Shown piece after piece: positions 34,736 through 42,426 of a stretch of DNA of 64,000 nt; the first letter of the stretch is position 1; each line of letters opens with the position of its first letter. Origin of the DNA: Hydrogenoanaerobacterium saccharovorans (GTDB lineage: Bacteria > Bacillota > Clostridia > Oscillospirales > Ruminococcaceae); assembly GCF_003814745.1 (NCBI RefSeq), contig NZ_RKRD01000001.1:930001-994000 (forward strand), given 5' to 3'. The notes beneath the pieces were generated by a model, which did not search any database, was not told where the DNA came from, and worked only from the letters and a program-made list of their open reading frames with translations. Both the position numbers and the translations under genes were made by a program.

Positions 34736-34850
34736 AATAAAAAACGGGTGCATAATACGAGTAATCATAAAGACAACTTGTGAACCGAGAGTCAAGGCGA
34801 CTTTTTAAGCACCCAGTTACAAAAATAATATATAAAATCAGTTTAAGCAC

Positions 34851-34884
34851 AACAAGGGCACCTTTGAAAAAAGGTGCCCTTGTT
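34851..34884. terminator. Hairpin in the gap between fbp and the transporter
   Basis: AACAAGGGCACCTTT pairs with AAGGTGCCCTTGTT around a run of A. It is 115 bases after the fbp stop and at the end of a gene remnant on the minus strand. The T tract is short. Confidence 0.5.
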
Positions 34885-34901
34885 GCGGTTTTAAATAAAA
34901 A

Positions 34902-35030
34902 TTATAGGGGTAGTTTGCCCTCGTGCATAATTGCAAATTCGCTGTGTAAACCTTGCCCCAATCTCAAAGCGGCAGGTTCCATTTTTTCGTTGCCTGCAAG
35001 GTTGAAAGATATAATGCCTTTAGTAGAGAC
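34902..35030 (-). pseudogene. Coding-like C-terminal remnant, unknown gene
   Basis: A 42-residue open frame on the minus strand reads like protein (STKGIISFNLAG, then MEPAALRLGQGLH, and IMHEGKLPL before a stop), lies just before a hairpin that would suit a gene end, and has no start or ribosome site. Upstream the same frame is closed by several stops. I read this as the last piece of a lost gene; I do not recognise the family. Confidence 0.35.
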
Positions 35031-35244
35031 TTATTGCTAGGGAATACGCTTCGCCGGCGGGTCAACTTCTTGTAGTACTGTCCAGAATTTCAATAGCATT
35101 CATGGTATCTTACATAACTGAAAAACTAAAAATCGGAAATAGAACACCCCAATTCTGATCTCAGCTTTTCATTGCGTGAGGATAGAATACTTTCCACTTT
35201 TCGGCAACCCTTTGCATTTTTCACCGCATACCTTTAGGAAAAAT

Positions 35245-36552
35245 CTATAGCATTATCTTAACAAGTATACTTGCTAAAATAAGTACCAATGCACCGCAAA
35301 TACGTGTTGAAATCTGAGCAAAAGGCAAAAGCTCCATCCTTTTGCAGGCGCTAAGCACGGCAACGTCACCGGTACCGCCCATATTAGTAGTGCACAAACC
35401 TGCAGTAACGGCACTTTCGACAGGATAAAACCCTACCAGACGGCCGCCAATACCAGCGCCAAGTGCTACACCGCCAACTACTACTATAACGAGCAGTAAG
35501 TACACCGGTGATATTGCTGCTGCAACTGCTTTTAAATCGATTAGGCTGATACCAATGCCAACCAGCAATGCACTTGTCCAGTTTTTCATTACAAATTTGC
35601 TCCATTGCTGTGTTGCATTTTCAAAGCTTTTTGGTATAATTCCTATAGCTTTTGTCAAGGCAACCAGTATAATCATCCAAGCATAGGTGTGAATAAACGG
35701 CAAAAACTTATTGACAACCGTGCCTAGCAAATAAAACGAGGCGGATAAAATAAGCCCCATGCCCAATGTTTGCAAATCCGGTTTATCATCATTTTTTTGG
35801 TTCAATGAATCATCTTGCTTAACCATGAGCTTGCCATTACCGCTAAGCGAAGGTTTTACCTCGCCTAACTTTGCTAACAAGCCTGCACCAATAATAGCCA
35901 TACAGTTGCCTAGTGTAGAAGCAGGTACCATGCGGCTGATAATTTCGCTTGCCTCAACGCCGAGTTCTGCTGCATAAATACCGCTCATAGGTACAACACC
36001 TGCACCCATACCGCCACCCATCATGGGTATTGCAATATACATAATGGCATCTTTAAAGCCGAACCCTACTGCCCAGCCAACAGCGCCAACCATAAGTACT
36101 GCAAAAGTCATAGCACTAAGAGCAACGGGTAAAAAGCGTAAAGATGCTTTTAACAGCAGCTTACGATCCATACCAAGAATACTTCCTGTGATTAATGCCG
36201 CAATATAAAAGTTTAAAAAGCCTGTCGCGTTCATAAACGTATCTACGTTTTCAATTACAGAAGCAGGGATTAAACCAGCACTTACCATAGAGGCAGAACC
36301 AAATATGCATACAATGGCACCGCCGCCTAAAAAAGTTTTAACAATTGGCAGGTTATCACCAATAGCATTCAGCAGAAAACCGAACACCATCATAATGGCT
36401 AATGCACCAATCATACCGCCGGGCAGCCAATCCAATACCATGCACACTGCAACCAGTGCAGTAATGGCAAGGTAAATAAACAGTGGAATTCCGCTAATTT
36501 TAACAGCATTTGCTTTTTGCAAAATAGATTGTTTTATAGCAGTATCATTCAT
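35245..36552 (-). CDS. 2-hydroxycarboxylate transporter family (malate/citrate carrier)
   Basis: A 435-residue membrane carrier of the 2HCT family (CitS/MaeN/CimH), taking up malate or citrate with Na+ or protons. It has about eleven hydrophobic segments and the two family re-entrant motifs, GGGMGAGVVPM near residue 170 and GGTGDVAVLS near 395. It starts at ATG 36552, behind AAAGGAGA, and its start overlaps the malic enzyme stop by 8 bases, so the two are translationally coupled. With malic enzyme and a nearby kinase, malate is the likely substrate, which is inference. Confidence 0.9.
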   Translation of the reverse strand: MNDTAIKQSILQKANAVKISGIPLFIYLAITALVAVCMVLDWLPGGMIGALAIMMVFGFLLNAIGDNLPIVKTFLGGGAIVCIFGSASMVSAGLIPASVIENVDTFMNATGFLNFYIAALITGSILGMDRKLLLKASLRFLPVALSAMTFAVLMVGAVGWAVGFGFKDAIMYIAIPMMGGGMGAGVVPMSGIYAAELGVEASEIISRMVPASTLGNCMAIIGAGLLAKLGEVKPSLSGNGKLMVKQDDSLNQKNDDKPDLQTLGMGLILSASFYLLGTVVNKFLPFIHTYAWMIILVALTKAIGIIPKSFENATQQWSKFVMKNWTSALLVGIGISLIDLKAVAAAISPVYLLLVIVVVGGVALGAGIGGRLVGFYPVESAVTAGLCTTNMGGTGDVAVLSACKRMELLPFAQISTRICGALVLILASILVKIML

Positions 36553-37732
36553 AACAATTCTCCTTTTTATTAATGCCCGCGGCAATAGCTTCATCTGCTA
36601 CAGCTTTCGCAACGGCTACAGATACTCGAGCATCAAATGGATTTGGAATAATATAATCCTCGCTGAGTTCGTCATCAGAAACAATGGACGCAATCGCTTT
36701 GGCGGCGGCGCATTTCATTTCCTCGGTGATGTCAGTCGCCTGCACATCCAATGCTCCGCGAAAAATACCGGGGAACACCAACACGTTGTTAATTTGGTTT
36801 GGAAAATCACTGCGGCCGGTTGCTATCACACGCGCACCGCCTCGTTTTGCTTCGTCAGGCATAATCTCAGGTGTAGGGTTTGCCATAGCAAAAACAACGG
36901 CATCTTTTGCCATTGAAGCAACCATCTCTGCGTTTACCACATTGGGTGCCGAAACACCAACAAATACGTCGCAGCCTTTCATCGCCAGTGCAAGATCCCC
37001 TTTAATACCCTCTTTGTTTGTAACTTCCGCCATGGATGCTTGCGCCGGATTCATCCACTCTTCCCCTTTTGCAAGAATACCTTTTAAATCTACCAATACC
37101 ACATCACCAATGCCAAATTGCATTAACAGCTTACAAATGCTTATGCCTGCACTACCAGCTCCATTAATCACAACCTTCGCTTGGTTGAAAGGCTTACCAA
37201 CCAATTTAAGTGCATTTAACAGCCCTGCACATACGACTATAGCGGTGCCGTGCTGGTCATCATGAAATACAGGTATATCCAGCTCTTCTTTTAATCGGCG
37301 TTCAATTTCAAAGCAGCGTGGTGCAGAGATATCTTCAAGGTTGATACCGCCAAACACAGGTGCTATCTGTTTTACAGCTTTAATAATCTCTTCCGTGTCC
37401 TGAGTATCCAAACAGATTGGAAAAGCATCTACATTTGCAAACGCTTTAAACAGAACAGACTTACCCTCCATTACAGGTATAGCTGCTTTAGGCCCGATGT
37501 TGCCCAATCCCAATACGGCACTGCCATCACTTACAACCGCAACAAGATTACCCTTAGCGGTATAGCGGTACACGTCTGCTTCATTTGCTGCAATTTTACG
37601 GCAAGGTTCGGCAACCCCGGGTGTATAAGCAGTGCTTAAATCTTCTCTACAAGTTACAGGAACTTTACTGCAAACTTCAAGTTTTCCTTTCTTTTTTTCA
37701 TGCAGCTCAAGACTACGTGCATTATAATCCAT
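36545..37732 (-). CDS. Malic enzyme (NAD(P)-dependent)
   Basis: Oxidatively decarboxylates L-malate to pyruvate with NAD(P). The 395 residues are the usual short bacterial form (MaeA/YtsJ type): the region YTPGVAEPC near 35, the SDGSAVLGLGNIG loop near 65-80, the catalytic Lys/Asp region around EDISAPRCFEIER and DDQHGTA, and the Rossmann motif GAGSAGISI near 185. I start at ATG 37732 since ATGGAGGC lies about 8 bases upstream. It is followed, with an 8-base overlap, by the malate/citrate carrier and diverges from the two-component system at 37921, forming a malate-use operon. Confidence 0.92.
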   Translation of the reverse strand: MDYNARSLELHEKKKGKLEVCSKVPVTCREDLSTAYTPGVAEPCRKIAANEADVYRYTAKGNLVAVVSDGSAVLGLGNIGPKAAIPVMEGKSVLFKAFANVDAFPICLDTQDTEEIIKAVKQIAPVFGGINLEDISAPRCFEIERRLKEELDIPVFHDDQHGTAIVVCAGLLNALKLVGKPFNQAKVVINGAGSAGISICKLLMQFGIGDVVLVDLKGILAKGEEWMNPAQASMAEVTNKEGIKGDLALAMKGCDVFVGVSAPNVVNAEMVASMAKDAVVFAMANPTPEIMPDEAKRGGARVIATGRSDFPNQINNVLVFPGIFRGALDVQATDITEEMKCAAAKAIASIVSDDELSEDYIIPNPFDARVSVAVAKAVADEAIAAGINKKENCYE

Positions 37733-37920
37733 TGTTTCAGCCTCCATTTTTTATTTTATCGCTGTTTCGGTTGTATTGTTAATTATGTTGTTTTCAGCTT
37801 ATAATAAAAAAAAGACCATGTATATCTTTTGAAAATTTCAAAAAACTTTTGTAAGTAAAAAAAATGATAATAAATTAACAAATTGTATTATAATAAAAGA
37901 TAGTTGGAGGTGATATAAGA
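37733..37920. promoter_or_regulatory. Divergent control region of the malate locus
   Basis: The 188-base AT-rich gap must hold the promoters of malic enzyme-transporter (minus) and the kinase-regulator pair (plus). I see AT tracts (AAAAAAAAGACC and TGAAAATTTCAAAA, the latter an inverted repeat at about 37832) that could be regulator-binding sites, but no clear promoter pair. Confidence 0.35.
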
Positions 37921-39498
37921 ATGAAAAAACAAAGCGTTGAGGGGTTAAATTACATTCAAATGATTTTTGTAGTTTGTATTACTGTGATGTTGTGTATGGC
38001 AGTTGCATTATATTACAGCCTTTCTTCTATGCAAAAAAACCTTGATACAAATATTCAAAATACCGCCGCACTTATTTCCAGCGACCCTATCACACTGGAT
38101 ACTTTACGTAAACAGCAGCCAACAGCGGAACTAACGCAGCATTTGAATACCTTTTTAAATAATAGCCGCAATATTGATATTATTGTAGTTTGTAATGCCA
38201 AAAGCATACGATTATATCACAGTGACAACAGCAAAATAGGCGAAGTTTTTGTTGGTGGCGATGAAGGAGCTGCTTTAAAGGGTGCCCCGCCTTATATTAG
38301 CCAACGTATGGGGTCACTGGGCACACAGCGGGGGGCTTTTGTTTCTATACGAGAAAAAGACGGCTCGATTTTGGGCTTTGTTATGGTATCTGTCCTTACC
38401 AAAAGCATTTCTGCTCTACGCCGTGAAATTTTATTAACATTTTTTGCAATCTCTATCGGAGCACTTGCGTTGGGCTGTATTGCTGCATGGCTATTTAATC
38501 GAAATCTACGCAGTAAACTAATGGGGTTTGCTCCGGAAGAGTTCAGCCGTATATTTGTTGAGCGTGAAGAGGTTATGGATGCACTGGAAGAAGGCGTTGT
38601 TGCAATTAATGCGGACGGAAAAATAATTATGGTAAATCGTTCTGCCAAGATGATTTTGGATTTTCCTCCGGATACACAAGTGGAAGGGATACCCCTTGTA
38701 GACTTGTATTCCGAAACAAATTTACCACGAGTAATGCGTGAGGGACAGCCTGAATACAACGTGCAGATTGCGATTAAAGACAAAATAATTCTTTCTAACC
38801 GTATTCCCATTAAGGATAAAGACCATGTAATTGGCGCAGTTTCTATTTTTCGTAATAAAACAGAGGTAACAAAACTGGCTGAAGCGCTAACCGGTGCAAA
38901 TACTATGGTAGATACGATGAGAGCGTTCAATCACGAGTTTTCAAACAAACTTCATGTATTGCTCGGCTTAATCCAAATGGGTAAAAATCAAGAGGCAAGC
39001 GCCTTAATTTTAAATTCTGGTCTTGTATCTACCCGCGCGGTAAGCGAAGTAAGCAAAAAAATAGCGCTGCCTAATGTGGCAGCACTGATTATTGGTAAAA
39101 TATTACGAGCAAACGAACTTGGCATCACGTTAAGATTACAAGAAGAGAGTTTATGCATTGCGAATGACATTTTGCCGGCAGATGCCTACATCACCATCAT
39201 TGGTAATCTGCTGGAAAATGCCATAGAACAGCTTAACAGCAGCGATTTTCCTGTAAAAGAAATTGACCTTGGAGTTTTTACAACTGAGGAATACAGCATT
39301 ATTGCTGTAGATGACACCGGAGGCGGGATTGCACCAAACATAAGAAAGCATGTGTTTGAAAAAGGTGTAAGTACCAAAGGAAAAGACCGTGGAATTGGGC
39401 TTGCTCTTGTGAATGAAACTATTGAACGTTACCACGGAGAAATTGTATTGGATAGTGAAGTTGGAGTAGGAACCTCTATTACTATTTCATTTGGTTAG
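37921..39498 (+). CDS. CitA/DcuS-type sensor histidine kinase
   Basis: A 525-residue kinase of the CitA/DcuS/DctB family for di- or tricarboxylates. TM1 lies at about 13-32, followed by a periplasmic PAS domain (about 35-165; the VVCNAKSIRLYHSDNSKIGEVFVGGDEG segment is typical), TM2 near 170-195, a cytoplasmic PAS domain and an unusual H-box FNHEFSNKLHVLLGL as in CitA. The ATPase region ends DRGIGLALVNE. It starts at ATG 37921 behind TTGGAGGTG. It is divergent from the malic enzyme-transporter operon and precedes a CitB-type regulator, so it probably senses malate or citrate. Confidence 0.93.
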   Translation: MKKQSVEGLNYIQMIFVVCITVMLCMAVALYYSLSSMQKNLDTNIQNTAALISSDPITLDTLRKQQPTAELTQHLNTFLNNSRNIDIIVVCNAKSIRLYHSDNSKIGEVFVGGDEGAALKGAPPYISQRMGSLGTQRGAFVSIREKDGSILGFVMVSVLTKSISALRREILLTFFAISIGALALGCIAAWLFNRNLRSKLMGFAPEEFSRIFVEREEVMDALEEGVVAINADGKIIMVNRSAKMILDFPPDTQVEGIPLVDLYSETNLPRVMREGQPEYNVQIAIKDKIILSNRIPIKDKDHVIGAVSIFRNKTEVTKLAEALTGANTMVDTMRAFNHEFSNKLHVLLGLIQMGKNQEASALILNSGLVSTRAVSEVSKKIALPNVAALIIGKILRANELGITLRLQEESLCIANDILPADAYITIIGNLLENAIEQLNSSDFPVKEIDLGVFTTEEYSIIAVDDTGGGIAPNIRKHVFEKGVSTKGKDRGIGLALVNETIERYHGEIVLDSEVGVGTSITISFG

Positions 39499-39510
39499 GG
39501 GGTACATGTT

Positions 39511-40209
39511 GTGTATAACGTAATTATAGTAGAGGACGACCCGATGGTTGCCGCCATCAACCGCCAGTATATAGAACAAAACCCACTGCTTTGTGTTACT
39601 GCCGAACTGCGAAGCGGCAAAGAAGCGCTTGCTTACCTGCAAACGCATACTGCCGACCTTGCAATTGTAGATTATTACATGCCAATTATGAACGGTATGG
39701 AATTTTTACAAGCTGTGCGTCAACAGAGTATTGCGTTAGATTTTGTGATGGTAACCGCCGTAAATGACGCGGCAACAATTGGTCAGCTTATGCAGTTGGG
39801 TTTGGTAGATTATTTAATAAAGCCATTTGAAATGAAGCGCTTTACACAAGCGATGGAAAAGTTTATTACACAGCGCCAAATAACAGGCAGTAAAACACCT
39901 TTAGAGCAAAGTACATTAGACAAACTGCTGCAAGCACAGCAAGAAACGGGCAGCAATGAGCTACTAGATAAGGGTTTGCAACAGCGAACATTGGATATTT
40001 TATATGCTTGCCTTGTACAAAATAAAAATGTTTTAATGACTGCTGAAGATATTACGGAAAAAACCGGACTTTCGCGTGTAACGGTGCGACGTTATATGAA
40101 CTATTTATTGGATAGGCGAGAAATAATAAGTGAAATAGACTATTCCACCGGCGGCAGACCATGTATTATGTATCAGCTGAGTACATCCTCCAAACACAGT
40201 AAAAAGTAA
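39511..40209 (+). CDS. CitB/DcuR-type response regulator
   Basis: A 232-residue regulator. The receiver domain has the acidic EDD near the start, the phospho-acceptor Asp in AIVDYYMP (about 53) and Lys in YLIKPFEM near 102; the C-terminal part is a helix-turn-helix of the CitB type (LSRVTVRRYMNYL near 190). It starts at GTG 39511 behind TTAGGGGGT, 12 bases after the kinase. The pair most probably activates the divergent malate operon. Confidence 0.92.
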   Translation: MYNVIIVEDDPMVAAINRQYIEQNPLLCVTAELRSGKEALAYLQTHTADLAIVDYYMPIMNGMEFLQAVRQQSIALDFVMVTAVNDAATIGQLMQLGLVDYLIKPFEMKRFTQAMEKFITQRQITGSKTPLEQSTLDKLLQAQQETGSNELLDKGLQQRTLDILYACLVQNKNVLMTAEDITEKTGLSRVTVRRYMNYLLDRREIISEIDYSTGGRPCIMYQLSTSSKHSKK

Positions 40210-40247
40210 TCTATGCAAGGTTTATCTCCCAGTAAGTCCATAGCATT

Positions 40248-40391
40248 CTAAAAAATATTTTTAATATCTTCAAAATTCTGCTCGGATACCGTTATGGTAC
40301 TCGAGCTTTTTATTTTCTTCAATACTTCTGTAAAATCCAGTTCGCAAAAATCAACAATACCTTTTCCTATGCCTCCAATCTGCCCAAACAT
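40248..40391 (-). pseudogene. Coding-like C-terminal remnant, unknown gene
   Basis: The minus-strand frame reads FGQIGGIGKGIVDFCEL then TEVLKKIKSSS and FEDIKNIF before a stop. It looks like a real protein end, but the upstream part of the frame (before 40391) is a mirror of the plus-strand remnant. Family not recognised. Confidence 0.35.
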
Positions 40392-40399
40392 CGCGCGGC

Positions 40400-40540
40400 G
40401 TGTATTGTGTAAGAAAAGGTGAGCGAGCTCACCGTCCGATGCTTGATGATGTAAGTAATGGTAATGATATATCATCCATAGAAGAAGCCTATGGTTCAGA
40501 TGCACTAACAGAATTGATGATTAGATGGCAAGCGATTTAA
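40400..40540 (+). pseudogene. Coding-like C-terminal remnant, unknown gene
   Basis: A 46-residue plus-strand frame (YCVRKGERAHRPMLDDVSN, then ISSIEEAYGSDALTELMI and RWQAI before a stop) shows protein-like composition and no ribosome site. It is probably the tail of a deleted gene. Family not recognised. Confidence 0.4.
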
Positions 40541-40550
40541 GGCATAACAA

Positions 40551-40578
40551 AAGGCGGATAGCCGTAACTATCCGCCTT
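40551..40578 (-). terminator. Intrinsic terminator of gltX
   Basis: AAGGCGGATA pairs perfectly with TATCCGCCTT around eight bases. On the minus strand it is followed by TTTTGTTATG and lies about 80 bases after the gltX stop. Confidence 0.7.
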
Positions 40579-40656
40579 GTACATCACATTGTTAGGGTGG
40601 GTCACAAAATATACTTATGAACACTCACATTACGCGTCCGTTTTTTGTTCCCCGAT

Positions 40657-42111
40657 TTATTTGCTGAGCAATTCGATGCCTTTTTTCACTCTTTTTATAG
40701 ATTCCTCTTTGCCAAGCAGTGCGCAGATTTCTACGCCGCCGCCGGGGGTGAATTGCTTGCCTGAAACAGCAACACGAACCGGCCAAAGAATTAAACCGTT
40801 TTTAACGCCGAGTGATTCAATTACCTGAAACAAAGCCGCATGCACACCCTCCACACTGTAATCATCCAGTGCTTCCAATACAGGCAGTACTGCTTTTAAG
40901 CTTTCCAACGAGTTTTCTTCGTTGGTTTTCATCTTTTTGTGTATATACAACTCGGTACTGTATTCCGGTAATTCATCAATAAAATCGAGCTGTTCGGGTA
41001 TGTCGTGCAGAACCTCGGTACGAGGCTGCAGCATATGCGCAATCAGCTTGGTGTCTACGTCATGTTTTACTGCTTTCTTAATCCATGGCAGTGCTATTTT
41101 ATGGAACTCGTCAAGCGGCATTGCTTTAATGTATTCGCCGTTGATGTAGCTTAGTTTTTGTGTATCAAAAATAGCGGGAGATTTTGAAATGCCCGTAAAA
41201 TCCCATTCTTTGATGAGCTCATCCAGTGTGAAAATCTCGCGGTCGCCTTTCGGGCTCCACCCGAGCAGAGCAATGTAGTTGAGCACCGCATCTTTCAAGT
41301 AACCCTGCTCAATTAAGTCCTCGTAAGAGGCGTCTCCGTTGCGTTTGCTGAGCTTATGGGTGCTGTCTTTCATAACAGGCGGACAGTGGATGTATTTGGG
41401 AACATCCCAGCCGAATGCCTCGTACAACAGATTATATTTTGGCGTGCTCGAAAGATACTCGTTGCCGCGGATAACATGCGAAATGCACATCAGGTGGTCG
41501 TCCACAACGTTTGCAAAGTTGTAAGTGGGCATACCGTCTGTTTTAATTAAAATCTGGTCATCCAGTGTTTCGTTCTCTACACTGATGTCACCGAAAATTT
41601 CATCGTGAAATGTAGTGGTACCGTCTTTAGGCATTTTTTGGCGGATGACATAAGGGATGCCCGATGCAAGCTTCTCGGCAATTTCCTCTTTGCTAAGTTC
41701 ACGGCAGTGCCCGTCGTAATGCGGTGCTTGCCCCGATGCTTTTTGCAGAACACGAACTTCCTCCAGCCTGTCCTTATCGCAGAAGCAGTAATAAGCAGCG
41801 CCCTTTTCAACCAATTGCAGGGCGTATTCTTTAAACATTCCCATGCGTTCACTTTGTACATATGGGCCTACAGGGCCGCCGATGTCTGGGCCTTCATCCC
41901 AAATCAGCCCTGTTTCGCGCAGGGTTTTATAGATAATATCAATCGCGCCTTCAACAAAGCGTTCCTGATCGGTATCTTCAATGCGAAGTAAAAATTTGCC
42001 GCCCTCTGCTTTTGCTGTCAAATAAGCATAAAGCGCGGTGCGCAGGTTACCGACATGCATATATCCTGTTGGGCTGGGGGCGAATCGGGTACGTACGCCT
42101 TCTAATTTCAT
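40657..42111 (-). CDS. gltX: Glutamate--tRNA ligase
   Basis: Class I synthetase that charges tRNA-Glu (and possibly tRNA-Gln for amidation by GatCAB, common in Firmicutes). The 484 residues have the HIGH signature as PSPTGYMHVGN near residues 12-22 and the KMSKS equivalent HKLSKRNGD near 250. It is monocistronic on the minus strand, divergent from spoIIE. The start ATG is 42111. A terminator hairpin lies downstream. Confidence 0.95.
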   Translation of the reverse strand: MKLEGVRTRFAPSPTGYMHVGNLRTALYAYLTAKAEGGKFLLRIEDTDQERFVEGAIDIIYKTLRETGLIWDEGPDIGGPVGPYVQSERMGMFKEYALQLVEKGAAYYCFCDKDRLEEVRVLQKASGQAPHYDGHCRELSKEEIAEKLASGIPYVIRQKMPKDGTTTFHDEIFGDISVENETLDDQILIKTDGMPTYNFANVVDDHLMCISHVIRGNEYLSSTPKYNLLYEAFGWDVPKYIHCPPVMKDSTHKLSKRNGDASYEDLIEQGYLKDAVLNYIALLGWSPKGDREIFTLDELIKEWDFTGISKSPAIFDTQKLSYINGEYIKAMPLDEFHKIALPWIKKAVKHDVDTKLIAHMLQPRTEVLHDIPEQLDFIDELPEYSTELYIHKKMKTNEENSLESLKAVLPVLEALDDYSVEGVHAALFQVIESLGVKNGLILWPVRVAVSGKQFTPGGGVEICALLGKEESIKRVKKGIELLSK

Positions 42112-42426
42112 CAGTTCATTACCGTCCTTTTACTATGAGGCACGCAGCCTCAACAAATTGCGGCAGAAAAGTCCGCCATCTAGCTTATTGTAAGCTTGCA
42201 AGCAGTTTTTGTCAATTAAAATATGTCTAAGTGCTCATTGTTGGTTCTCTGCCCAATTTGCTTCGTTTCGCCATTTTGCGCGGTAGTATTGTGACAATGT
42301 TTTTATACAGCATGTAATAATATGGAAGAAGAACTTAATGTAACTAACATGATATGCGAAGTTCTCTGAAAATATACCAAGAGAATTAATTTTAATGCGG
42401 CAAATTGCCGCGCAGGAGTGAAGCAG

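Larger units (their letters stand above)
34736..35244. other. Gene-free gap of about 510 bases with a remnant
   Basis: Between the fbp stop and the transporter stop I see no complete gene. It holds the hairpin at 34851-34884 and the coding-like remnant at 34902-35030 (minus strand). The rest, 35031-35244, shows short frames broken by stops and nothing I can name. Confidence 0.5.
40210..40656. other. Gap of about 450 bases with two gene remnants and a terminator
   Basis: There is no complete gene between the response regulator and gltX. The gap contains two coding-like remnants back to back (40248-40391 on the minus strand and 40400-40540 on the plus strand) and the gltX terminator hairpin near 40551-40578. 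Confidence 0.6.
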
